This document shows, one piece after another, positions 19,956 to 28,795 of a stretch of 64,000 bases of DNA. Location: assembly GCF_030547185.1 (NCBI RefSeq), contig NZ_JAUOQR010000003.1:1-64000 (forward strand), written 5' to 3'. The position numbers were made by a program, and so were the translations under genes. The notes under the pieces were generated by a model, which was not told where the DNA came from, made no database searches, and saw only the letters and a list, made by a program, of their open reading frames with translations. The first letter of the stretch is position 1; each line of letters opens with the position of its first letter. This DNA is from Neptuniibacter sp. 1_MG-2023 (GTDB lineage: Bacteria > Pseudomonadota > Gammaproteobacteria > Pseudomonadales > Balneatricaceae).

Positions 19956-21311
19956 ATGAATAAGGCAATATCAGTTCTAGTTATTGATGATGAACGTAAT
20001 TTAGTTCGTAGTATCAGTTTTTCCCTCCGTGATGAGGGGATGCTTGTCAGTGGAGCTTACACCGGTAACGAAGGGATAGAGCAAGCTAAAATATTAAACC
20101 CTGATGTTGTGTTATTAGATCTAGGCTTACCGGATATATCGGGTATAAAAGTGCTCGTACAACTGAGGGCACAGAACCCTGACCTTCCTGTCATTATGAT
20201 TTCAGCCCATGGGGATACACGCTCGGCTGTTAAGGCGGTCAAAGAAGGGGCTATAGATTATATAACTAAACCGTTTGATATTGAGGAGTTGATCTTACTC
20301 ATTCGTCGTAGCACTGAGCGTATTCGTATGCTGCGAGAGATCCGTTTTTTAAGAGAAAAAAGTACAGAAACGGGCCCTTTAGTGGGTAGTAGTAGAGAGA
20401 TGACCGCCTTGCGTGATGCGATTGAGCGTGTTGGGCAAAGTTCGGGAAAAACCGTGTTGATAACGGGGCCTTCTGGTACAGGTAAAGCGCTAGTGGCGCG
20501 CGCGTTACATGATGTTCGCTTTACTGATGCACCCTTTATTGAAGTGAACTGTGCAGCACTGCCGGAACAATTGATTGAGGCTGAGTTGTTTGGTGCGGAG
20601 CGGGGCGCCTATACGGGTGCGAATCAGCGTCGCGCAGGTTTGATCGATCTAGCAGACGGCGGTACGTTATTTTTAGATGAAATTGGTGAAATTCCTCTTC
20701 ATCTGCAAGCCAAATTGCTGAGTTTCTTAGAAAACCGTAATTATCGTCCCGTTGGCGCAGGCCGTGAACGGCAGGCGAATGTATTTGTAGTGGCTGCTAC
20801 TAACTGTAATTTAAAAGCGAATGTCGAGGCCGGTACTTTTAGAGCCGATCTATTTTATCGTTTAAATGTATTACCTGTAGATATTCCGGGTCTGTCTGAG
20901 CGGGATCGAGATGTGACTTTATTGGTTGCCCACTTTAGTGAACTGTTTGCGCGTCAGGAGCATTGCGAGCCGATTGAGCTCGATGATGAGGTACTTAGTG
21001 TGCTTGAGAAATATGATTGGCCGGGCAATATTCGAGAGTTAAAAAATCTGATGGAGCGATTAACGATCCTCTATTCTGGTCAACGTATTACGGTCAAGAT
21101 GCTTCCGGCAGAGTTTGATGAAGGTTCACGTATAGCGCCAGTGGTTAAAGATGATTATCGTGAGGCTGTTGAGGATCATGAGCGGCAGTTGATTTTAGAC
21201 GCACTTAAAGAGTCTGATTGGCGGAAAGGGTTAGCAGCCGAGAAATTAGGTATCTCTCGTCATGCACTCAAGCGAAGAATACAGCGCTTAAATCTGGAGA
21301 ATGGGGAATGA
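19956..21311 (+). CDS. Sigma-54-dependent response regulator (NtrC family)
   Basis: The 451-residue regulator has three parts. The receiver has the acidic pair D11-D12, phosphorylation site Asp55 and Lys105. The AAA+ domain has Walker A GPSGTGK (171-177), a sigma-54 loop reading GAYTGA (217-222) instead of the usual GAFTGA, and Walker B LFLDEIG (238-244). A Fis-type helix-turn-helix closes the protein (about 410-446). Such proteins open sigma-54 promoters by ATP hydrolysis; a strong candidate lies at 22760. The stop overlaps the next start (ATGA), so kinase, regulator and binding protein are one transcriptional unit. Confidence 0.93.
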   Translation: MNKAISVLVIDDERNLVRSISFSLRDEGMLVSGAYTGNEGIEQAKILNPDVVLLDLGLPDISGIKVLVQLRAQNPDLPVIMISAHGDTRSAVKAVKEGAIDYITKPFDIEELILLIRRSTERIRMLREIRFLREKSTETGPLVGSSREMTALRDAIERVGQSSGKTVLITGPSGTGKALVARALHDVRFTDAPFIEVNCAALPEQLIEAELFGAERGAYTGANQRRAGLIDLADGGTLFLDEIGEIPLHLQAKLLSFLENRNYRPVGAGRERQANVFVVAATNCNLKANVEAGTFRADLFYRLNVLPVDIPGLSERDRDVTLLVAHFSELFARQEHCEPIELDDEVLSVLEKYDWPGNIRELKNLMERLTILYSGQRITVKMLPAEFDEGSRIAPVVKDDYREAVEDHERQLILDALKESDWRKGLAAEKLGISRHALKRRIQRLNLENGE

Positions 21312-22552
21312 TGCTCAGGCTTATCTGTGTTTGTTTGTTACTCATTAGCCGAGTCGAAGCTGGGGAGTTGGTATTGGGTGCATCGAAGGCTGATGCTCAA
21401 GCTAGCGTAGGCTGTCTTTTTCCTATGGGGGGGCGAGGAGGTATTTATGGGCAAGATAGTGTTATAGGTATTAAACTCGCGTTCGAGCGTTTACAGCAAC
21501 CCCCTTTATCGTATCCGCCTATTCGCGTGTTGGTGGCAGATAGTAGTTCTAAGGCATCAAAGGCAGCGCGTCAGGTGCGGGATTTCGTTCGAAAAGACGG
21601 TGTACGTTTTATTTGTGGTGTCGTGAATTCGTCTATAGCTTTACAAGTGGCGGAAGTGGCTGAAGAGGAAAAAATCTTCTTTATTGGGACTGACCATGCA
21701 TCCTCAAAGTTAACGAGTGGAAAGGCCCGAGATTACTATTTTCGTGTCAGTAATAATGCTCAGCAATCGATGCAGGCTGCGGCACTCTATATTAAGAAAA
21801 AATTTAATAAGGGTGCGCGTGCTAAGCCCTTACGTCTTGCCTATATAGGTCCGGACTATGACTATGGCTATCAGGCATGGAGAGACTTACGAGATCGGCT
21901 TGATTATGAAGGTGTTAATTATCAAGTTGAAACTGTTCTTTGGCCTAAGCTTTATGAACCCGATTACTCCTCTTACCTCAGAGCACTTGTTGATAAGAAA
22001 GTTGATTTAGTCGTCAATGCTCTTTGGGGTGGAGATCTGGTTGCATTCATTCAGCAGGCGAATCAAACAACACTGTTTAAGCATGCTCGTTTCGCTAATT
22101 TTGATACGGGTGGTAATTATGAAGTGTTGGCCGCATTAGGTGAGGATATGCCTGCGGGGCTTATTTTATCGTCGAGGCATCATAATAACTGGCCGGAAAC
22201 AGATTATAATAAATGGTTTGTTGAACGCTTCCATAAATTAACAGGGCGTTATCCCTCTTACGCAGCGGAGGGAGCGTATTCCGGTATTTTAGCTATCTCT
22301 GAAGCGCTGCGTTTAGCCGGGCCTGAAGCGAGTGATGAAGATATAAGGGAGGCTTTTAGTTCTTTACGACTTAAGCTGCCGGAAGACCCTGATGGTTTTG
22401 TTTCATTTATGAATCCACTTAATCACCAATTACAGCAGGTTATAGCGATAGGTGAAACTATACCTGATCGCCGTTTTTTGCCCGCCCGAATGATGCTAGG
22501 TAATTGGATGATTTATCATCCTAATTTGTCAGAACAGACTGAGCCCAAGTAG
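21308..22552 (+). CDS. Periplasmic binding protein (HAAT type) coupled to the two-component genes
   Basis: The 414-residue product has a signal peptide (MMLRLICVCLLLISRVEA, then GE) and a type I binding-protein fold like LivJ, UrtA and AmiC. The start at 21308 has GGAGA 7 nt upstream and overlaps the regulator stop (ATGA). It is not grouped with the permeases: a 314-nt gap and its own promoter separate it from a second binding protein at 22867. I infer it may present a ligand to the kinase rather than feed the transporter. It could equally be a second uptake protein for the same permease. Confidence 0.85.
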   Translation: MMLRLICVCLLLISRVEAGELVLGASKADAQASVGCLFPMGGRGGIYGQDSVIGIKLAFERLQQPPLSYPPIRVLVADSSSKASKAARQVRDFVRKDGVRFICGVVNSSIALQVAEVAEEEKIFFIGTDHASSKLTSGKARDYYFRVSNNAQQSMQAAALYIKKKFNKGARAKPLRLAYIGPDYDYGYQAWRDLRDRLDYEGVNYQVETVLWPKLYEPDYSSYLRALVDKKVDLVVNALWGGDLVAFIQQANQTTLFKHARFANFDTGGNYEVLAALGEDMPAGLILSSRHHNNWPETDYNKWFVERFHKLTGRYPSYAAEGAYSGILAISEALRLAGPEASDEDIREAFSSLRLKLPEDPDGFVSFMNPLNHQLQQVIAIGETIPDRRFLPARMMLGNWMIYHPNLSEQTEPK

Positions 22553-22648
22553 TTCTGTTGTTGGGACTTATTCCGATTTCTTTGTGTTCTATCCGTCTTT
22601 TGTACGTCTCTCCATTAGCCTTTGTTTGATCGGTAGCGTCTTTTTAGG

Positions 22649-22664
22649 CGCTCATGATTGAGCG
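22649..22664. promoter_or_regulatory. Candidate activator site, inverted repeat
   Basis: CGCTCA-TGAT-TGAGCG is a perfect 6-bp inverted repeat centred about 104 nt before the sigma-54 element. That position is typical of upstream activating sequences. The half-site matches the pair at 18044 and 18060. Flanking copies of GATCGGTAGC add further symmetry. Confidence 0.55.
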
Positions 22665-22759
22665 GTTAACGATCGGTAGCTTGTTGCTGTGATCGTGCTG
22701 CCCCTTTTTATTTATAAAATTTCCTTTTTAAACAAATGGTTAGATGTTTTGTTTTTTCT

Positions 22760-22775
22760 TGGCACATGGCTTGCT
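22760..22775 (+). promoter_or_regulatory. Sigma-54 (-24/-12) promoter of the transporter operon
   Basis: TGGCACATGGCTTGCT matches the consensus TGGCAC-N5-TTGCT exactly in its conserved parts, with GG (22761-22762) and GC (22773-22774) ten bases apart. Transcription would start near 22786, about 80 nt before the binding-protein gene. The regulator at 19956 is the obvious activator. Confidence 0.85.
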
Positions 22776-22866
22776 CAATCCTGTCGAGTAGTGCAGTGAA
22801 TGGGCGCGCATAAGCCGCTCATTTTATTCACAACCATAACGATAAGAATGAAAAGGCGAAAAAATA

Positions 22867-24156
22867 ATGTTTATACCATTTGCTAAAAAGTCTGCTTTAG
22901 TGGGGTTACTTGTAGCCTCAGCCGTTGCTCAGCCTGTTCTGGCTGCTGATGAATACAAATTAGGTTTGGTTACTTTTCTTTCTGGCGGTGCTGCCGGACC
23001 TTTTGGTGTACCAGCGCAGAACGCTGCGAACCTTTTATTAGAAACGTTGAATGAAGGGGCCTTACCTGCGCCGTATAACGCTAAAGGGATTAATGGTCGT
23101 ACCATTAAACCTATCTATGTAGATGAAGCTGGTGGTGCGACTAAGCAATCTTCAGAATATCGCAACTTGGTTGAGCGTCAAGGTGTTGATGCGGTTGTGG
23201 GTTATATCTCATCAGGGGATTGCCTAGCGGTACCTGCGGTTGCAGAAGAGCTAAAAACCCTAACGGTATTGTTTGACTGTGGTACGCCTCGTGTATTTGA
23301 AGATAACTCATTTAAATACGTTTTCCGTACGGGTCCGACAACAACGATGGATAGCGTAGCTGCGTCCTACTATATCAAAGATATTTTCCCTAATTTGAAA
23401 GCGGTATCTGGTATTAACCAGAACTACTCGTTTGGACATGAGTCTTGGGCTGATTTTTACGGTTCATTAAAAGGTCTGCAGGCTGATATTGATGTGCCAA
23501 CTAAGCAGTTCCCTAAAATATATGCAGGCCAGTATGGCGCAGAAATTTCTGCACTGATGGTGAATTCAGCTGACGTGATTCATTCCTCTTTCTGGGGTGG
23601 TGATATGGAAGCCTTCCTACTTCAGGGTGCTGCACGTGGTTTGTTTGAAGATCAAACAGCCTTACTGACAACCGGTGAAAGTGCGATGTACCGTTTGTCT
23701 GATCAGATCCCTGAAGGCACGATTTTAGGCGGCCGTGGTCCATTTGGTATTTATGCACCGGATAATGCGCTGAACCGTTGGTTCCGTGATGCTTACAGTA
23801 AACGTTTCGGCACTCAGCCAACCTACCCTGCTTATAAAATGGTGCAAGGTATTCTTGGTTTGAAACTTGCGACAGAGCAAGCAGCGGCTAAGGTTTCTGG
23901 CCAGCCGACGACTGAAGATGTTGTGTCCGCGTTTGAGTACCTTGAATATGAAGGTCCGGGCGGCAAGGTTTCTATGAATATGGGTAAAGGCCATCAGGCA
24001 AGCATGGAAATGGTCTATGGCCGTTATGCACTTAAAGATGGTAAACCTGCTGTAACTGATGTTCGTCGCTATGCGGCTGAATGTGTTAACCCTTCCGATA
24101 ATATGCCTGCCAATGAGTGGATTGAAAAAGGTATGCCTGGCGCTAAATGTAACTAA
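22867..24156 (+). CDS. ABC transporter substrate-binding protein (HAAT/UrtA-like)
   Basis: The 429-residue periplasmic protein has a signal peptide (cleavage after QPVLA, about residue 26) and a type I binding-protein fold. Such proteins bind branched-chain amino acids, amides or urea. The sequence alone does not tell the ligand. It is the first gene behind the sigma-54 promoter and is followed by a terminator-like hairpin, then permeases. That layout fits a high level of binding protein relative to permease. It shares the fold, but not close sequence, with the product at 21308. Confidence 0.92.
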   Translation: MFIPFAKKSALVGLLVASAVAQPVLAADEYKLGLVTFLSGGAAGPFGVPAQNAANLLLETLNEGALPAPYNAKGINGRTIKPIYVDEAGGATKQSSEYRNLVERQGVDAVVGYISSGDCLAVPAVAEELKTLTVLFDCGTPRVFEDNSFKYVFRTGPTTTMDSVAASYYIKDIFPNLKAVSGINQNYSFGHESWADFYGSLKGLQADIDVPTKQFPKIYAGQYGAEISALMVNSADVIHSSFWGGDMEAFLLQGAARGLFEDQTALLTTGESAMYRLSDQIPEGTILGGRGPFGIYAPDNALNRWFRDAYSKRFGTQPTYPAYKMVQGILGLKLATEQAAAKVSGQPTTEDVVSAFEYLEYEGPGGKVSMNMGKGHQASMEMVYGRYALKDGKPAVTDVRRYAAECVNPSDNMPANEWIEKGMPGAKCN

Positions 24157-24166
24157 ATGCGCATCC

Positions 24167-24201
24167 GACAAGCTAGCATCACGCTGGCTTGTCTTTTTTT
24201 T
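24167..24201 (+). terminator. Internal terminator between binding protein and permease
   Basis: GACAAGCTAGC (24167-24177) pairs with GCTGGCTTGTC (24183-24193) around ATCAC, with one G-U, and is followed by eight T. It lies inside the operon, so it probably acts as a partial terminator that lowers permease expression. Confidence 0.88.
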
Positions 24202-24233
24202 GCCCTTTTTTTTGTAAATCTGGAGCGTTGCTC

Positions 24234-25130
24234 ATGAAATTGGTAATTGCGATGTTGATGGATGGCGTTATTTACGCCTCCTGGCTTTTTGTAATCGCAG
24301 CCGGCCTAACTCTCATCTACGGTGTGATGAGAATTCTTAATATGGCCCATGGTAGTTTTTATGCCATTGGTGCTTACGGCGGTGCCTCGCTGGTGGGGTT
24401 TTATTTAGCGGGTGGTTATCCACCGTGGGGAGCTTATTTTATGCTGCTAGGGGCTGCCCTCATTGGCGGAACCATAGTAGGACTTCTGATCGAGCGCGGT
24501 CTGTTAAGGATGATGTACGGTCGTGACGAAGTGGTCATGATTCTAGTGACCTATGCGATTTTATTAATACTGGAAGATGTTATTAAGCTGATTTGGGGCG
24601 TTGATGCGTATTTTGCTTATCAGCCATATACCCTTTTAGGACGAACAAAGCTGGCGGGCTTGTCGTTTGCAAATTATGACATCTTGTTGATTTTTGTATC
24701 AGCACTGATCTGTTTTGTACTTTGGTGGGGACTGAATAGAACCCGCAAAGGTAAGTTGCTACAAGCGGTTATTCATGATCGTGATACGGCTGCTTTCCTC
24801 GGTATTAACGTCACACGTATGTTTACAGTTACTTTTGTTATTGGTGCTGTTTTAGGTGCGTTGGCGGGTGCATTGACGGCGCCAGGCATCTCCGTTATGC
24901 CGGGCATTGGTGTTGAAGTTATTATTTTGGCGTTTGCTGTGGTGGTAATTGGCGGCTTAGGCAGTGTAGGGGGCGCATTACTGGGTGCCTTAATTGTTGG
25001 GCTGGCCCGCTCTGCGGCGGTACATCTTTACCCTGATGCTGAGTTGTTTGTTATTTATGGTGTGATGGGGTTAGTACTTGCGTTCCGTCCTCAGGGCCTC
25101 TTTGCCATTGCTACCGCGAGGAAAATTTAA
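24234..25130 (+). CDS. ABC transporter permease (LivH-like)
   Basis: The 298-residue membrane protein starts MKLVIAMLMDGVIYASW, with GGAG (24222-24225) 8 nt upstream; an upstream in-frame start has no such site. It has multiple hydrophobic segments and the LivH-type motif ALAGALTAPGISVMPGIGVE, then VVVIGGLGSVGGALLGA. It forms the channel with the LivM-like partner encoded next. Confidence 0.92.
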   Translation: MKLVIAMLMDGVIYASWLFVIAAGLTLIYGVMRILNMAHGSFYAIGAYGGASLVGFYLAGGYPPWGAYFMLLGAALIGGTIVGLLIERGLLRMMYGRDEVVMILVTYAILLILEDVIKLIWGVDAYFAYQPYTLLGRTKLAGLSFANYDILLIFVSALICFVLWWGLNRTRKGKLLQAVIHDRDTAAFLGINVTRMFTVTFVIGAVLGALAGALTAPGISVMPGIGVEVIILAFAVVVIGGLGSVGGALLGALIVGLARSAAVHLYPDAELFVIYGVMGLVLAFRPQGLFAIATARKI

Positions 25131-25131
25131 C

Positions 25132-26070
25132 ATGAAATATGCAACGACGATGATCATAGGGGCAGGTATCGCGTTATTAGCGGCTGGCCTCTTTATGCCG
25201 GGATGGTTAACATTTTTATTGACCTTAGCATTCGCTAAAGGGCTCGTTGTGATGGGACTACTGCTGCTGATGCGTGCAGGGCTTGTCTCATTTGGTCAAG
25301 GTCTTTACTACTGCCTAGGTGCCTATTGTGTTGGTATCGCTGGCGACTATTTTGAAACCCAAAATGCATTGCTGCTGATCTTACTGGCTGTGGTGGTTTG
25401 TGTCGCTTTAGCGGCGATTATTGGGCTGCTTCTATGCCGTTACAGGGATATATTCTTCGCCATGTTCTCGATGGCTTTCTCGATGATCCTTTACGGTGTA
25501 CTGGTTAAAAGCTCTGCCTTTGGTTCATCCGATGGTTTTAATGTTAAGCCACCTTTGTTGTTCGGTTGGACGCCTACAGGTGAAAGCGGCCCCTTCCTTG
25601 CCTACGGTTTAGCTGTAGTTGCGCTTGTTGGGGTGGGTATCTTTGTGTGGCGCTATCTTCGATCCCCAATGGGTTATGCCGGTGAGGCGGTTCGAGAGAA
25701 TGAAATTCGTGTCGAATATCTAGGTGCTTCAGTGCGTAGAATTATCTATACGAAATATCTATTAGCCGCTGCAATGGCTGGACTTGGTGGTGGTATTACG
25801 GCGCTAGCGGCCGGTCACATTGATCCTGAAATGGCGTATTGGACGACCTCCGGTGAGTTTGTCTTTATTGCCTTGATGGGTGGCGTTGGTCATGCTGCGG
25901 GTCCCGTTATTGGCGCGGTGCTATTTGAGTTGTTGCGAACTTATGCATTCCAAATATCCCCTTACACATGGCAGATGATTTTAGGTATAGCGTTACTGGT
26001 CATCATTCTCTATCTACCTAAAGGTGTTTGGTCTCTGGTCGAGCGCGTAACGAAAGGTAAGCCATTATGA
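25132..26070 (+). CDS. ABC transporter permease (LivM-like)
   Basis: The 312-residue product has several membrane segments and the LivM-type GEAVRENEIRVEYLGASVRR loop (about residues 182-201), which faces the ATPase. The start MKYATTMIIG follows GAGGAAAA and lies one base after the previous stop. Its own stop overlaps the ATPase start by 4 nt. Confidence 0.92.
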   Translation: MKYATTMIIGAGIALLAAGLFMPGWLTFLLTLAFAKGLVVMGLLLLMRAGLVSFGQGLYYCLGAYCVGIAGDYFETQNALLLILLAVVVCVALAAIIGLLLCRYRDIFFAMFSMAFSMILYGVLVKSSAFGSSDGFNVKPPLLFGWTPTGESGPFLAYGLAVVALVGVGIFVWRYLRSPMGYAGEAVRENEIRVEYLGASVRRIIYTKYLLAAAMAGLGGGITALAAGHIDPEMAYWTTSGEFVFIALMGGVGHAAGPVIGAVLFELLRTYAFQISPYTWQMILGIALLVIILYLPKGVWSLVERVTKGKPL

Positions 26071-26849
26071 GTGCTTTATTAGAAACACGTTCATTGGCTC
26101 GTAATTTTGGTGCTGTTACGGCGGCGGCTGATATCGATGTCACGATTAATGCGGGTGAAATTGTTGGTGTCATTGGCTCAAATGGCGCGGGTAAAACAAC
26201 CTTTATCAATATGGTAACTGGCTATCTTGCACCCAGTAGCGGTGAGATCTTATTTAAAGGTAAAAGTATTGTTGGGAAAAACCCCCGGCAGGTTATGCGA
26301 GCAGGTATCTGCCGTTCATTTCAGGTCGCACAACTATTTCCTGAATTGACGGTACTAGATAATGTCCTGATCGCTTACGGCATCATGAAGCACAAGATTT
26401 TACCGTTGATGAGCCCCTTAGCAACAAAAGCCAATATTCAGCAGGCTGAACAGCTGTTGGAAGAGTATGGCATTACCAGCTATATGGCTGAAACGGTTGT
26501 GACCTTGCCTCAGGGTGTTAGGAAGTTACTTGATATTGCTTTAGCGATGTTGCGTAAACCTGAAATCTTGCTACTTGATGAGCCGACTTCAGGTGTGGCC
26601 ATTGATGATAAGTTTGAGTTGATGGATACCGTGATGCGTGCTGTACGTAAGTCAGGGGCGGCTGTGTTGTTCGTTGAACATGATATGGAAGTGATTGCGC
26701 GTTATTCAACCCGCCTTATTGCTTTTTATGATGGTCGAGTATTAGCCGATGGTGCAGTAAGTGAAGTCATGAATGATGAAAAAGTAAAAGAGCTTGTTAC
26801 GGGCCACCACCTAGATATCGATTACGAACAGGAGGTGCAACATGCTTAA
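26067..26849 (+). CDS. ABC transporter ATPase (LivG-like)
   Basis: The 260-residue ATPase has Walker A GSNGAGKT (37-44) and Walker B EILLLDEPTSG. The ABC signature region reads LPQGVRKLLDIA, lacking the usual LSGGQ glycine pair. LivG relatives often carry LSHGEQRLLDIA here, so this is a further departure. The H-loop histidine is present (FVEHDMEVI). It overlaps both neighbours and powers the transporter with the LivF-like partner. Confidence 0.92.
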   Translation: MSALLETRSLARNFGAVTAAADIDVTINAGEIVGVIGSNGAGKTTFINMVTGYLAPSSGEILFKGKSIVGKNPRQVMRAGICRSFQVAQLFPELTVLDNVLIAYGIMKHKILPLMSPLATKANIQQAEQLLEEYGITSYMAETVVTLPQGVRKLLDIALAMLRKPEILLLDEPTSGVAIDDKFELMDTVMRAVRKSGAAVLFVEHDMEVIARYSTRLIAFYDGRVLADGAVSEVMNDEKVKELVTGHHLDIDYEQEVQHA

Positions 26850-27504
26850 GTTGTCATCGATTAATACAAATATTGCCGGTACGCCCATATTGCGTGATGT
26901 TAATCTGGCCATTGAGCCGGGTGTTCTTGTGGGTCTGATTGGCCGCAATGGTGCAGGTAAAACGACACTGATGCGGACCGTAATGGGCTTGCTTGCGCCT
27001 GAGTCGGGCAGTATTACGATCCACGGTCAAGATATGACGACGTTAGCGCCTCACTTCAGATCACAGGCGAAAGTGGGCTATATGCCTGAAGACCGACAGC
27101 TCGTACCAACGCTAACGGTAGAGGAAAATATTCTTATACCAGCTTGGGCTAATACGCTACCAGGCGCTGAAGCGCGTTTGGCTTGGGTTTATGAGTTGAT
27201 GCCAGAAGTAGAAGCATTTGCAGACCGAAAAGCACTGCAGTTGTCCGGTGGCCAGCAAAAATTGGTAGCTCTTGCTAGGGCGTTGATGACGGGTAGTCAC
27301 TTATTACTATTAGATGAGCCTTTTGAAGGTGTAGCGCCGGCCTTATCCCGTCGATTGGCGAGTGTTTTACATACCTTAAAAGATGAAGGTCTAACGGTAT
27401 TACTGTCTGAATCGGATTATAGCCACTCGGCTGATTTGGTCGATAAAATTTACACTATAGAGCGTGGCGCAGTATCTGCACAGAAGCAGGTAGGAGAAGA
27501 GTAA
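26842..27504 (+). CDS. ABC transporter ATPase (LivF-like)
   Basis: The 220-residue ATPase has Walker A GRNGAGKT (34-41), a normal signature LSGGQQKLVALARAL and Walker B LLLLDEPFEGVAP. The usual H-loop histidine is replaced by serine in LLSESDYSHSADL. It begins inside the end of the previous gene. Its stop shares one base with the dehydrogenase start, so the dehydrogenase belongs to the same operon. Confidence 0.91.
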   Translation: MLKLSSINTNIAGTPILRDVNLAIEPGVLVGLIGRNGAGKTTLMRTVMGLLAPESGSITIHGQDMTTLAPHFRSQAKVGYMPEDRQLVPTLTVEENILIPAWANTLPGAEARLAWVYELMPEVEAFADRKALQLSGGQQKLVALARALMTGSHLLLLDEPFEGVAPALSRRLASVLHTLKDEGLTVLLSESDYSHSADLVDKIYTIERGAVSAQKQVGEE

Positions 27505-28664
27505 TGACTGATTTTGTTTTTAATTTTCCTAAGCAACTGATTTGTAAACCAGGTGCAGCAAAAGAGCTGGGTGAGATTTGCCTGCGTACTATAGGTCAGC
27601 GGGTGATGCTGGTTACTGACCAAGGGATTGTTAATGCAGGTTTGCTAGCACCTATATTGGACACACTTAAAGCTGCAGGTGTTGAAGCTTTAGTTTTTGA
27701 TCAGGTTCTAGCGGATCCAGCGGAACAGATTGTACTAGCCGCAACTCAGCAAGCTATAGATGCGGGTGTTGAGGGTGTGATCGGTTTAGGTGGTGGTTCC
27801 TCGATGGACGTTGCTAAGCTTGTTGCATTACTAGCAAAAGGCGAAGAATCATTAGCTGATATTTATGGGGTTAATATGGTGAAAGGTCAGCGCCTTCCAC
27901 TGATTCAGATCCCTACGACGGCTGGTACTGGTTCTGAAGTGACTGCTGTATCCATCATTACGGTTGGGGAAGGGGAGAAAAAAGGGGTTGTCTCCTCTCA
28001 ATTACTACCTGATCTGGCTCTGTTGGATGCTGAATTGACCTTAGGCTTACCGGCGATGGTGACTGCTACAACTGGTGTTGATGCGATGGTGCATGCTATT
28101 GAAGCTTATACCTCTGCAAGCCCTAACCATAATTTGATTTCTGATGCGTCCGCCAAAGAGGCCTTACTGCTCTTAGGTGCTAACATTGAGTCGGCGGTTC
28201 ATGATGGTACGGATCTTCAAGTACGCTCAAATATGTTATTGGGATCAATGCTAGCTGGGCAAGCGTTTGCTAATTCCCCAGTGGCTGCTGTTCATGCATT
28301 GGCTTATCCATTGGGTGGTATCTATCATCTGCCTCATGGTTTAACCAATGCGCTAGTGTTACCGCATGTGATGCGTTTTAACCAGTCTGAGTGTGCTGAG
28401 CAATATGCTGAGTTAGCGCCGTTGGTTTTTCCTCAGTTAGCAGAAATTGCTGATGTTGTAGAGCGAAGCAATGCATTCATCGAAGCGCTAGATAAGCTAA
28501 ACCGCTCCCTCGGAATATTACCGCAACTACGTGATTACGATATCGAAGAGTCGGCAATACCTACTTTAGCCCTGGATGCGATGAAGCAGACTCGTTTATT
28601 AGTCAATAATCCACGTGAAGTTAGCCTTGAGGATGCAACAGCTATCTATCAAGCGGCGTGGTGA
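27504..28664 (+). CDS. Iron-containing alcohol dehydrogenase (candidate 4-hydroxybutyrate dehydrogenase)
   Basis: The 386-residue group III dehydrogenase has the nucleotide motif GGGSSMD (96-102). Likely metal ligands are Asp193, His197, His264 and His278. The family oxidises alcohols or hydroxy acids with NAD(P)+. It is translationally tied to the transporter (TAATG overlap) and is followed by a GabD-like dehydrogenase. That pair would turn 4-hydroxybutyrate into succinate by way of succinate semialdehyde. This is inference; a diol or another hydroxy acid is also possible. Confidence 0.88.
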   Translation: MTDFVFNFPKQLICKPGAAKELGEICLRTIGQRVMLVTDQGIVNAGLLAPILDTLKAAGVEALVFDQVLADPAEQIVLAATQQAIDAGVEGVIGLGGGSSMDVAKLVALLAKGEESLADIYGVNMVKGQRLPLIQIPTTAGTGSEVTAVSIITVGEGEKKGVVSSQLLPDLALLDAELTLGLPAMVTATTGVDAMVHAIEAYTSASPNHNLISDASAKEALLLLGANIESAVHDGTDLQVRSNMLLGSMLAGQAFANSPVAAVHALAYPLGGIYHLPHGLTNALVLPHVMRFNQSECAEQYAELAPLVFPQLAEIADVVERSNAFIEALDKLNRSLGILPQLRDYDIEESAIPTLALDAMKQTRLLVNNPREVSLEDATAIYQAAW

Positions 28665-28719
28665 TAGCTCATTTTGATATGAAATTGGAGTGCTTTGGGG
28701 GGTAAAAACTTCGCCTTAA

Positions 28720-28795
28720 AGACAGTTTATTCATGTCTATATTGATAGAGCCAACTAAATGCCAGTAACCTTGTTCGTGTTAGGTTCAAGGTTAC
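28720..28795. promoter_or_regulatory. Repeats and possible promoter before the aldehyde dehydrogenase gene
   Basis: AGACA (28720-28724) and TGTCT (28734-28738) are an inverted repeat with a 9-nt spacer overlapping a possible TTAAAG-N16-TATATT promoter (28716-28743). Downstream, GTAACCTTG (28765-28773) pairs with CAAGGTTAC (28787-28795) around a 13-nt loop with no T-run. No sigma-54 element is seen, so this gene may have its own sigma-70 control. Confidence 0.4.

Larger units (their letters stand above)
22553..22866. other. 314-nt regulatory gap before the transporter operon
   Basis: No gene is visible. The gap holds a direct repeat of GATCGGTAGC (22628-22637 and 22671-22680) flanking the inverted repeat CGCTCA-N4-TGAGCG (22649-22664). 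The -24/-12 promoter at 22760 follows. No clear terminator is seen for the upstream binding-protein gene. Confidence 0.7.

Noticed and set aside
22867-27504. Urea transporter UrtABCDE
   Set aside because: The gene order fits, but no urease or urea gene is nearby, the permeases are of simple LivH/LivM length, and dehydrogenases are in the operon.
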